A stretch of DNA of 9,138 nt from UBA9300 sp964577305. Lineage in GTDB: Bacteria; Bacteroidota; Bacteroidia; Bacteroidales; VadinHA17. A program made the position numbers and the translations under genes. The first letter of the stretch is position 1; every line of letters starts with the position of its first letter. Shown here piece after piece: positions 1 through 6,330 of the stretch. The notes under the pieces were generated by a model. It saw only the letters and a list, made by a program, of their open reading frames with translations. It was not told the DNA's origin and searched no databases. The stretch spans positions 1 through 9,138 of the forward strand of contig CAZNYS010000095.1 of NCBI GenBank assembly GCA_964577305.1, written 5' to 3'.

Positions 1-149
1 CTTTACTAGTTAAAGTTTTACCGCTTTTTCAACAATAGGCCTGCGGAATCTAGGGGCCTGGCGCCTCTACATTAAAATTGAATACTCACCAGAAGCAGGT
101 ATTCTTCTGTTACTGTTCGGTAATGATTATCTTTACAATAAAATTTACT

Positions 150-491
150 ATGCCATATCTTAAGATACAAACTAACAAAGAGATAGCTGAAAAAGACATG
201 TTAATGAAAGAAATGACAGGCATCCTGGTTAACTTCCTGGGTAAACCCGAAAAGTTCATAATGATAGCTGTCGAACCGCTTATAGAAATGTCCTTCGGTG
301 GCACTAATGAACCCACGGCTTTTATTGAATTAAAAAGTATCGGGCTGCCCACTGATGTCACATCGGAATTATCAGAAGCGATATGCAAATTGCTAAACAA
401 GCATCTCGGTATACCACCAGACAGGATCTATATTGAATTTTCTGATGCTCCGCGTAACATGTTCGGATGGAATGGCGGGACCTTCGGGTAA
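150..491 (+). CDS. MIF-like tautomerase (phenylpyruvate tautomerase family)
   Basis: The 113-residue product matches the macrophage migration inhibitory factor family (usual length about 115). I chose the ATG at 150 because it gives an N-terminal Met-Pro; removal of Met exposes the Pro that acts as general base in keto-enol tautomerisation. The longer reading from a TTG at 78 would bury that Pro and is not credible. Visible family features are MPYLKIQTN at the N-terminus, GKP with Lys32 (equivalent to the conserved active-site Lys of MIF), SFGGTNEP at about 51-58, a SIG motif near 65, PDRIYI near 92-97 and GWNGGTF at the C-terminus. The Cys-x-x-Cys oxidoreductase motif of vertebrate MIF is absent (TAFI in its place). 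No signal peptide is present, so the protein is probably cytosolic and trimeric as in the family. The physiological substrate is unknown. It stands alone, converging on the gene at 558-1967. Confidence 0.9.
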   Translation: MPYLKIQTNKEIAEKDMLMKEMTGILVNFLGKPEKFIMIAVEPLIEMSFGGTNEPTAFIELKSIGLPTDVTSELSEAICKLLNKHLGIPPDRIYIEFSDAPRNMFGWNGGTFG

Positions 492-501
492 ACATTACCT
501 T

Positions 502-536
502 AAATATAAAAAAACTCACTCCCGGAGGAGTGAGTT
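502..536 (-). terminator. Rho-independent terminator between convergent genes
   Basis: A perfect 10-bp stem (513-522 pairs with 527-536) has a four-base CGGA loop. Read on the minus strand it is followed by a T-rich tract (positions 512 down to 502), so it terminates the gene at 558-1967, whose stop lies 22 bases upstream. On the plus strand the hairpin follows the MIF-like gene but is trailed only by a weak T-poor stretch, so any bidirectional action would be less efficient in that direction. Confidence 0.85.
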
Positions 537-557
537 CAACTTTATGGTTTAACTGAT

Positions 558-1967
558 TTATTTCCTGCGCGTGGCAGCTGATTTAGATGCTCTTGTGCTC
601 TTGCTTTTGCTTGCTGTCTGAGTCGACCTGGTGGCTTTGCTATTGCTGCGCCTGGCATTGCTTGAGTTCGACACCGTTGCCCTTGAACTTCCTGAGGAAC
701 TCCGGCTCTTAACGGTGGCTGTCTGCCTGGATGAGCTGCTTCTCTGGCTTACCCTTGCCTGAGTGCTGCGGGCTGAGCTGCTTTGGCGGGCAGGAGCCTG
801 AACCGTTGCTCTCCGTGCAGTGGTTGCCTTACTTGTACTGACACTTTGTTGTCCACTGCGTGTGACAGTCCTTGTGGCTGGTCTTGCCTCAGTGCGTGCA
901 GCAGACCGGGTCTCAGTCCTTGTGGCTGGTCTTGCCTCAGTACGCGCAGCAGACCGGGTATTGGTGCGTGTGACAGGCCTTGTTTCAGTACGTGTTGCAG
1001 ACCGGGTCTCAGTCCTTGTGGCAGGTCTCGCCTCAGTGCGTACAGTAGTTGATCTCCTCGAAACCGAGGTACCCTGTCCCTGCCTTGTTTCACTCCTGCT
1101 CCTGACAGCAGTGGAGGTATTAGCCCTAGTTGCCGGCCTTGTCCTGGCATAGAGTTCTTCGCCGGCCCTCCTCTGTTCGGGTCGTGAGTAAGTGTCCCTA
1201 TAAACGCCCCTGTTAATATTTACAACCACCGTTGGAGAATAAACTCTAACCCTGTTGCAGTAAAACCTGTCATATCTGTTCCAGCGTACATGTTTCCAGG
1301 GCCTGTAATGCCTGTGGTAATATGTGTACCAGTTATAATGGTATCCATAGTAGAAGTGCCAGTAATGAGTTCTCCAGGGGTGCCAGTATACCGGATAATA
1401 GCTCCAGTACCATGACGAACGCCATACTATATATCCGGGATGGTATATGTACCTGATAACAGGCCATCCGGCTATGTCATAATAGCTATATCTGACTACT
1501 GATATACCGGACCTGCCCGTGTAACCCGGATTGGGCGTTTCTGCATATATGGGCTCTATTATATAATTCTTTCCGTATAAAGCTTCGTCGCCAATAAGCT
1601 GTATTTGTACTTCCCCGTTGCGTAACTGCTCAACAATAAAAACAGCGACATCCTGGCTCTCATCTTGATTCAGGAAGACCCTTAATACTATATTGTGAAC
1701 GTTTCCGTCAACATAATCAGATACTGTTATATAATCGACCAAGTTATCACCATTCAGATCTAGATTGTTGATCCTTGAATCCTCATTGTTCAAATCCCTC
1801 TCAAAGGCTTCCAGTGTTTCAGATTCCTGGAACAACTTCATCACTGCGTAAAGATTGAGATTGTCACCCGGAAGACCCAGATACTCATCCTGCCTGTCCG
1901 GGGCCCCCATTGCGCTCCATGCTGTTATCAGGAGTGCGAGGAACGATGTGATAATTGATTTTTTCAT
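558..1967 (-). CDS. Secreted protein with Tyr/Trp/His-rich region and basic Arg/Ser/Thr repeat tail
   Basis: I do not recognise a characterised function. The 469-residue product begins with a Sec signal peptide (MKKSIITSFLALLITAW, cleavage near residue 21). Residues about 30-140 form a compact acidic domain of a type seen in Bacteroidota hypothetical proteins. It contains the EF-hand/dockerin-like loop DLNGDNLVD at 70-78, which could bind calcium. Residues about 158-245 are extraordinarily rich in Tyr, Trp and His (for example YWHPWRTHYWHFYYGYHY at 194-211). Residues about 262-469 are a low-complexity, strongly basic Arg/Ser/Thr/Ala tail with eight-residue units of the ARTEARPA / TRTETRSA type, ending in a histone-H1-like SKSAATRRK. 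The tail is probably disordered and could bind polyanions such as nucleic acid, LPS or sulfated glycans; this is inference. The gene is monocistronic with its own terminator at 502-536. The start ATG at 1967 is supported by the signal peptide. Several overlapping open frames in the repeat tail are by-products of its composition. Confidence 0.85.
   Translation of the reverse strand: MKKSIITSFLALLITAWSAMGAPDRQDEYLGLPGDNLNLYAVMKLFQESETLEAFERDLNNEDSRINNLDLNGDNLVDYITVSDYVDGNVHNIVLRVFLNQDESQDVAVFIVEQLRNGEVQIQLIGDEALYGKNYIIEPIYAETPNPGYTGRSGISVVRYSYYDIAGWPVIRYIYHPGYIVWRSSWYWSYYPVYWHPWRTHYWHFYYGYHYNWYTYYHRHYRPWKHVRWNRYDRFYCNRVRVYSPTVVVNINRGVYRDTYSRPEQRRAGEELYARTRPATRANTSTAVRSRSETRQGQGTSVSRRSTTVRTEARPATRTETRSATRTETRPVTRTNTRSAARTEARPATRTETRSAARTEARPATRTVTRSGQQSVSTSKATTARRATVQAPARQSSSARSTQARVSQRSSSSRQTATVKSRSSSGSSRATVSNSSNARRSNSKATRSTQTASKSKSTRASKSAATRRK
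856..1060 (-). repeat. 48-bp tandem repeat inside the basic tail of the secreted protein
   Basis: About four units of 48 bp lie head to tail: 871-918, 919-966, 967-1014 and a partial 1015-1060, with a further half unit before 871. The first two are nearly identical (CTTGTGGCTGGTCTTGCCTC begins both); the third is more diverged. Each 48-bp unit encodes two eight-residue Arg/Thr-rich units, so changes in copy number keep the frame and alter only tail length. Confidence 0.85.
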
Positions 1968-2104
1968 CTCTTTTAATTTTCCTGGAAGATTCTTTTCTTC
2001 ATTATAATAAGGGCAAAACTCGTACCAGAATCTGCAAATTCCCGTAAAATGGGCACTCTAGAAGCCTTTCATGAGAGAAAAGATAGTAAGGATATGTTAT
2101 GAAT

Positions 2105-2117
2105 ATCACCTGGTGAT
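2105..2117. promoter_or_regulatory. Short palindrome, possible operator
   Basis: ATCACC-T-GGTGAT is a perfect inverted repeat with six-base arms and a one-base centre. It lies in the 240-bp spacer, about 140 bp upstream of the secreted-protein start at 1967. Its size and symmetry suit a dimeric regulator, but there is no second copy and no promoter can be placed next to it. Confidence 0.25.
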
Positions 2118-2131
2118 TGTAGATTTATGGA

Positions 2132-2185
2132 GTGGTTGATAGAGTTGATAAGGTTTATAAAGTTGATAAAGTATAAGATATAGTT
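2132..2185. repeat. Degenerate GTTGATA-type short direct repeats
   Basis: About five imperfect copies of a 9-11 bp unit, best expressed as GTTGATAAAG or GTTTATAAAG, run through the spacer downstream of the reductase-like gene. No ORF or hairpin accompanies them. They are AT-rich and look like slippage-generated spacer DNA. A comparable array of a different 8-bp unit lies at 6273-6304. Confidence 0.6.
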
Positions 2186-2207
2186 AACCTCTTATCTTCT
2201 CCTTAGC

Positions 2208-2990
2208 CTATAGAATATATGGAATCACCGCCTTCCTTTTCACGGGATAATCGGGAAATTTCTCCTTATACCACCTATGGTGATGCAATGCCCTTGGAAT
2301 AAGATTTACAGCAGTCCATACAGCGAAGGACAGAGCCGGCAGGCACCATGTCATAATTGCAAAACCGGTCCATTCGAGTATCTCACCTGCAAAATTAGGG
2401 CATGAGATATACCTGAAAAGTGGATGGGTAGGGATAGAATAACCCAATCGTTTACCATTACGCAAATGGATGAGGTGGTTATCCGAAACCTGGTTGATGA
2501 GAAATCCCGTAACAAATAATACAATACCAATAATAAACCGTGGATCTGTCAGCCAGTCAACATAGTATTCCCCTGCTCCTTGCTCCCTGCCCCCTGCCAT
2601 ATACCCCAGCCAGTAACCATTGAGGAATCCGTTCACCAGGTTGAAGAACAATGCAAGAAATACCACAAGTACAGGAATCTTTTTCCCTTTTGTCCTTGTC
2701 CTGAAAGGGAAAATGAATATTCGGTTGAAATAATGAACGAACCATAACATGAAGAACACCCAGAGTATATTTATTTCCCATTTATTACCCGTAAGGAATA
2801 GAACTGTAATAAGTACCAGTGATGGGAGCTCCATAATGAACCAGCCAAGCCTGTTGTCAATAGCGGGGCCCCATTTCCTGCTGGAATGCCTTCCATATGG
2901 TGCCCTGACCTTTAAGAGAAGGGGGGACAGTAAAGCCGCCAGGCCAATCCACGCAATTACGAGTATGTTAAAATGCTCTTTCAGTAACAC
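2208..2990 (-). CDS. Steroid 5-alpha-reductase-like membrane enzyme
   Basis: The 260-residue polytopic membrane protein has the C-terminal signature of the 3-oxo-5-alpha-steroid 4-dehydrogenase family: CPNFAGEILEWTGFA at 197-211 and HHHRWYKEKFPDYPVKRKA at 236-254, ending IPYIL. The N-terminal half carries MELPS (Glu54) and HYFNR (Tyr87), matching the Glu and Tyr that hold the 3-keto group in human SRD5A2. Family members reduce an enone C=C with NADPH in the membrane; the bacterial substrate here is unknown. About six hydrophobic segments are visible. The start is GTG at 2990, because the overlapping ATG at 2992 is out of frame and stops at once. It begins 8 bp after the sulfatase stop codon, so it is very likely co-transcribed. 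Oddity: residues about 132-141 (AGGREQGAGE), between a transmembrane segment and DWLTDPRF, are encoded by a G-rich dispersed repeat and look like an in-frame insertion. Confidence 0.88.
   Translation of the reverse strand: MLLKEHFNILVIAWIGLAALLSPLLLKVRAPYGRHSSRKWGPAIDNRLGWFIMELPSLVLITVLFLTGNKWEINILWVFFMLWFVHYFNRIFIFPFRTRTKGKKIPVLVVFLALFFNLVNGFLNGYWLGYMAGGREQGAGEYYVDWLTDPRFIIGIVLFVTGFLINQVSDNHLIHLRNGKRLGYSIPTHPLFRYISCPNFAGEILEWTGFAIMTWCLPALSFAVWTAVNLIPRALHHHRWYKEKFPDYPVKRKAVIPYIL
2570..2600 (-). repeat. G-rich dispersed repeat, copy A (inside the reductase-like gene)
   Basis: Read on the minus strand, 2594-2572 is a 23-base G-rich element beginning GGGGGCAGGGAGCA. It matches copy C (8056-8078, plus strand) at 22 of 23 bases. 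It is translated in frame as GGREQGAG within the reductase-like protein. Confidence 0.75.
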
Positions 2991-2998
2991 ATTCCTTG

Positions 2999-4431
2999 CT
3001 ATTGGTTTCTGAAATCAGGATTTTGTTCAGGGAACAGTGCGCCAGTCTCTTCCTGCATTTTCCTTAACAGCGCTTTCAACTCGGTTGTTTTTTCAGGATA
3101 TTGATCCGACAGGTCTGTTGTCTCACCAATATCTTCCGCCAGGTTATAAAGCTCCGTTTTGTCATAATGATAAAACTCAACAAGCTTCCAATTGCCCTTA
3201 CGAATGGCAGCTCCCGGTGTCCACTGGCTGCTGTGGTAATGGGGGAAATGCCAGAAAATGGCTTCCCTTTCGGGCGCTTTGTTTTCAGTAATCAATGGCA
3301 ACAGGCTTTTACCGTCAACATGTTGCTGAGGCATCAGGGAAAATCCTGCCATATCCAGTATGGTGGGGTAGAAATCGGTACTTATAACCGGAACATTACT
3401 TGATCTGTGCGATATCCCGGGACCGGCGATAATAAGAGGAACCCTGATACCACCTTCGTAGCACCATCCCTTACCTGCCCTGAGCGGTCTCACGGATGTT
3501 GGGGCAGGGCGATCTTTATTGACTGTTGAAAGGCCACCGTTGTCTGAAGTAAAAATTACATAAGTATTTTCTGATAAACCGTTTTTGTTAAGGTAGTCAA
3601 TAATCCGCCCGACATTCTCGTCCATGCTGTAAACCATTGAGGCGTAAGGAGCATTTACCTGGTTAATGGTGGTGCTTCCTGTATGCTCATCAATAAGGAC
3701 AGGTTGTGCTTCTTCACCCAGTTCTTCTTTCTTTTTCTCAAAGTGATCAATATGTTTTTTACTTGCCTGTATGGGAGTATGGACGGTATAAAATGCCAGG
3801 TAAAGGGAAAATGATTCGTTTTTTAATGATTGCAGGAATCGCAGTGATTCATCCGCAAGCCTGTCTGTAAGGTATTCTCCTTCAGGACCGTCTTCCAGTT
3901 TTGGGTTTTTATATGGTGAATAGTATCCACCCGGAGGTTGACCCATATGATGCCCTCCCTGATTTATATCGAATCCCTGGTCTTCCGGAAAGAAGCCTGT
4001 GTCTCCCAGGTGCCATTTGCCTGCAAAGAAGGTTTTATAGCCGTTCTTTTTCATCACTTCGGCTATTGTTTCTTCTTCGAGTGCCAGCTGGTGATTATCC
4101 ACAGGCCCGAGAAGCTTCCTGTTTTTTGGGTCACCCCCTGGATCCAGTCGGTAATATTTACTCTTGAGGGGTATTTCCCTGTCATAATGCTTGCCCTGGT
4201 AGGTGAGCATACAGGTGAGGTGGTATAGGCATCTGTAAAGACCATACCGCCTGATGCCAGCCTGTCTAGATTCGGTGTTTCGTGAAAGGTGCTGCCATAA
4301 CAGGAAAGGTCAGTCCAGCCAAGGTCATCAACCAGGATAAAAACGAAGTTTGGTTTTGTGTTTTTCCTGGTACAGGAAATGAGGATTGCAGGGACAAGAA
4401 TAAGGATAAAAAGTAGTTTTCGCATAGTCAT
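2999..4431 (-). pseudogene. S1-family sulfatase lipoprotein, frameshifted
   Basis: Two overlapping frames together form one arylsulfatase-type hydrolase of 477 residues if one base is restored near 4134-4141. The first part (from ATG 4431) has a lipoprotein signal with lipobox LISC (Cys20), the metal ligands Asp35-Asp36, and the sulfatase signature CSPTRASIMTG at 75-85, where Cys75 would be converted to formylglycine. It then reads into the wrong frame after NITDWI and stops at 4063-4065. The second part continues in the -1 frame with GGDPKNRKLLG, GKWHLG (Lys139, His141 in repaired numbering), HTP (His218), TSDNGG (Asp297, Asn298) and GKGWCYEGGIRVP (Lys321), so all other active-site positions are intact. 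The expected product is a cell-surface or periplasmic exosulfatase; the substrate cannot be read from sequence. The start overlaps the stop of the upstream peptidase gene (ATGA), with GGGAGA just before it, which suggests translational coupling. A sequencing error in the C5 run is an alternative to a true lesion. Confidence 0.85.
4122..4141 (-). other. Frameshift site in the sulfatase gene
   Basis: The N-terminal frame is homologous through NITDWI, and the C-terminal frame takes over at GGDPKN. One extra base restores the reading, either C in the GATCC stretch (giving WIPGG) or G in the G5 run (giving WIQGG). Homopolymers at 4134-4138 (C5) and 4122-4127 (T6) make an indel or base-calling error easy here. 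The repaired length, 478 codons including stop, fits the loss of exactly one base. Confidence 0.8.
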
Positions 4432-6074
4432 TCTCCCATAATATTCAGTACTGCTACGTAGAAATCCTTATCAACAACAAGTTCACATGGCTCTAAACTT
4501 TCAAGGAATGACCATCCCCTGTCTGTGAAATCGAGCCAGGTTTCTTTTCCATCGAGGTATACTTTCACAGGCATATTGAATCCTCTCACTGCATTTCCCC
4601 ACCTGTACATTAGTCCGTTCTCGTTGAACCTGTACTCAAGGACAGGGATTCTTGTGTCACGCAGAAACTGGTTAAATATGGGTTTAAGATCAAAATCAGT
4701 ATGTTCTTCCATGTATCCTTCTATCTGTTCCGTAGTTACAGTCTGGTGCCAGAATGTTTTATTCAGTCCGCGTAAGATATCTCTCCATTTATCATCATCA
4801 TTAACAAGCTGTCGAATCATATGCAGCATTGTTGCGCCTTTCTGGTACATATCACCTGAGCCCGAACGGTTAACATTATAGGTTCCAATAATAGGCCGGT
4901 CGTTGCCTATATTTGAACGAACGCCCCTGAGGTATTCAAATCCTGCCTCTTTCCCATACCAGTATTCCACGAAAAGGCCCTCGGAATAGGCAATAAAGCT
5001 TTCATGGATCCACATATCAGCTATGTCCCTGTATGTGATATTATTTGCAAACCATTCATGCCCGGATTCGTGGACAATAATGAAGTCAAATTTCTCACCC
5101 CATCCTGTGCCACTTACATCCCTGCCACGGTAACCGTTCATATAACCATTACCATAGGTCACGGAGCTCTGGTGTTCCATGCCCAGGTAAGGAGCCTCAA
5201 CCAGTTTGTATCCGTCCTCGTAAAACGGGTAGGGTCCAAACCAGTATTCAAAAGCCTCAAGCATCATGGGCACCTGTTTGAAATGTTCTTTTGCCTTTTC
5301 AAGGTTATAGTTCAGCACATAATAGTCACAATCGAGCTTACCCAGTTCGCCTTCGTATACTTCACCGAAGTGAACATAATCGCCTACATTTATATTGACA
5401 CCGTAATTATTAATAGGATTATAAACGTACCAGTGCCATGTTTTTGTCCCGTCGGGATTTTTGGTAACTCCCTTATATCTTCCGTTTGAAACGTCCATAA
5501 GGTCTCCGGGTGTGGTTATGCTGAACCTCATACTATCTGGTTCGTCATACATATGGTCCTTGCAGGGCCACCATATACTGGCTCCTCCTCCCTGGCATGA
5601 AGTGGCATAAAAGGAATTGCCATTATCATCATAAACCCATGTAAGGCCATCGTCCCATGGTGGACGCCGGCTAGCTTTCGGTTTACCTCCATAGTAAACG
5701 ATTAGCTCATTGGATTCACCTGCCATCTGTTCTTTATCCATATGAACAAACCATGCATTCCCGTCATGTTTAAATTCAAGCTCCTTCCCTTCCTGTGTGA
5801 TCCTGTTTATTTCCAGGGGCGGTTGAAGATCTATCTGCATAAGGTCATGTGGGCTTATCACATCATAACTTATCAGAACATACCCGTTTATGCTACTGTC
5901 TGCCGGGCTGGTTTTGATATTCAAGTGGTAGAAAGTAAGATCCCACCATTCCCTTTCGGGTGTTATGGAACCGCGGAGTGTATCCTGCCTTGTAAGAGGT
6001 TGCTGAAACCTCTGTGCGTTAACACTAGTTGCAGAAAGAACCATAAGCAGTGTGAAAACAATTTTTCGTATCAT
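4428..6074 (-). CDS. Secreted M1-family zinc metallopeptidase (aminopeptidase-like)
   Basis: The 548-residue product starts with a Sec signal peptide ending SVNA (cleavage after about residue 20), so it acts in the periplasm or outside. Residues about 40-240 form the N-terminal beta domain. Residues about 250-470 are the thermolysin-like catalytic domain, with HESGH at 335-339 and Glu358 eighteen residues later, the exact HExxH-x18-E zinc site of M1. The exopeptidase motif, canonically GAMEN, appears as LGMEH at 297-301, a form common in short bacterial M1 proteins. Tyr410 in YQKGATML is the expected transition-state tyrosine. A short beta domain ends the protein at about 471-548. It lacks the long helical C-terminal domain of 850-residue PepN-type enzymes. 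It is the first gene of the three-gene unit, its TGA overlaps the sulfatase start, and a -7 element lies 30 bp upstream. The likely role is removal of N-terminal residues from extracellular peptides. Confidence 0.92.
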   Translation of the reverse strand: MIRKIVFTLLMVLSATSVNAQRFQQPLTRQDTLRGSITPEREWWDLTFYHLNIKTSPADSSINGYVLISYDVISPHDLMQIDLQPPLEINRITQEGKELEFKHDGNAWFVHMDKEQMAGESNELIVYYGGKPKASRRPPWDDGLTWVYDDNGNSFYATSCQGGGASIWWPCKDHMYDEPDSMRFSITTPGDLMDVSNGRYKGVTKNPDGTKTWHWYVYNPINNYGVNINVGDYVHFGEVYEGELGKLDCDYYVLNYNLEKAKEHFKQVPMMLEAFEYWFGPYPFYEDGYKLVEAPYLGMEHQSSVTYGNGYMNGYRGRDVSGTGWGEKFDFIIVHESGHEWFANNITYRDIADMWIHESFIAYSEGLFVEYWYGKEAGFEYLRGVRSNIGNDRPIIGTYNVNRSGSGDMYQKGATMLHMIRQLVNDDDKWRDILRGLNKTFWHQTVTTEQIEGYMEEHTDFDLKPIFNQFLRDTRIPVLEYRFNENGLMYRWGNAVRGFNMPVKVYLDGKETWLDFTDRGWSFLESLEPCELVVDKDFYVAVLNIMGE

Positions 6075-6103
6075 TTATGTAAGATTTGTGTTTTTAATAA
6101 TAC

Positions 6104-6111
6104 CAAACTTA
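6104..6111 (-). promoter_or_regulatory. Bacteroidota-type -7 promoter element (TAAGTTTG)
   Basis: The minus strand reads TAAGTTTG, a perfect match to the Bacteroidota -7 consensus TAnnTTTG, 30 bases upstream of the M1 peptidase ATG. No clear TTTG -33 partner is present at the usual distance, so this is a half-supported promoter. It would drive the peptidase-sulfatase-reductase unit. Confidence 0.4.
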
Positions 6112-6166
6112 CATAATAGTTTTAATATAATGGCAGTGGAATAGGATGTTGTAGGGCTGTATACAT

Positions 6167-6194
6167 GGCAGGGTGCATGGGGCAGGATGCACGG
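6167..6194 (+). repeat. 14-bp G-rich tandem duplication, copy D
   Basis: GGCAGGGTGCATGG (6167-6180) is followed directly by GGCAGGATGCACGG (6181-6194), 12 of 14 bases identical, and then GGAGGA. It resembles the G-rich dispersed element at 2570, 6308 and 8056 but is more diverged. It lies in the spacer between the M1 peptidase start and the GH16-like gene end. Confidence 0.5.
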
Positions 6195-6272
6195 GGAGGA
6201 ATAAAGAATGAAGATTTAAGAATTATATACTGGGATTATGGTAATAAGGAATAGATGACTTACTATCTATAT

Positions 6273-6304
6273 TAATAACAAATTAACCAATTAACGAACT
6301 AACT
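6273..6304. repeat. 8-bp tandem repeat in spacer
   Basis: Three adjacent units AATTAACC, AATTAACG and AACTAACT (6281-6304) are preceded by a degenerate unit AATAACAA (6273-6280). The array abuts G-rich copy B at 6308. No coding capacity or hairpin is visible. Confidence 0.55.
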
Positions 6305-6307
6305 TTT

Positions 6308-6330
6308 CCCTGCTCTCTGCCCCCTGCTCC
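6308..6330 (-). repeat. G-rich dispersed repeat, copy B (at the GH16-like stop codon)
   Basis: The minus strand reads GGAGCAGGGGGCAGAGAGCA followed by GGG. Its core matches copies A and C at 15 of 17 bases. It starts at the last base of the TAG stop codon (6332-6330) of the GH16-like gene, so the element joins the gene end exactly. Confidence 0.65.

Noticed and set aside
1..77. GC-rich AGGGGCCTGGCGCCTCT as a terminator or tRNA end
   Set aside because: The arms do not pair cleanly, there is no T tract, and no tRNA 3' structure is visible.
128..135. TATCTTTA upstream of the MIF-like gene as a -7 element
   Set aside because: It misses the final G of TAnnTTTG, lies only 14 bases from the ATG and has no -33 partner.
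78..149. 24-residue N-terminal extension of the MIF-like protein from a TTG codon
   Set aside because: It would place the catalytic Pro internally; the MPYLKIQTN start at 150 fits the family.
749..1152. Overlapping ORFs on both strands within the repeat tail of the secreted protein
   Set aside because: They arise because the 48-bp repeat has no stops in several frames; their products are low-complexity and match nothing.
1971..2060. TTTG-containing promoter for the secreted-protein gene
   Set aside because: Two TTTG words exist on the minus strand but are spaced about 17 bases apart and the proximal one lacks the preceding TA.
5004..5489. 161-codon plus-strand ORF opposite the M1 peptidase
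   Set aside because: It is antisense to a clear catalytic domain and its product has no recognisable features.
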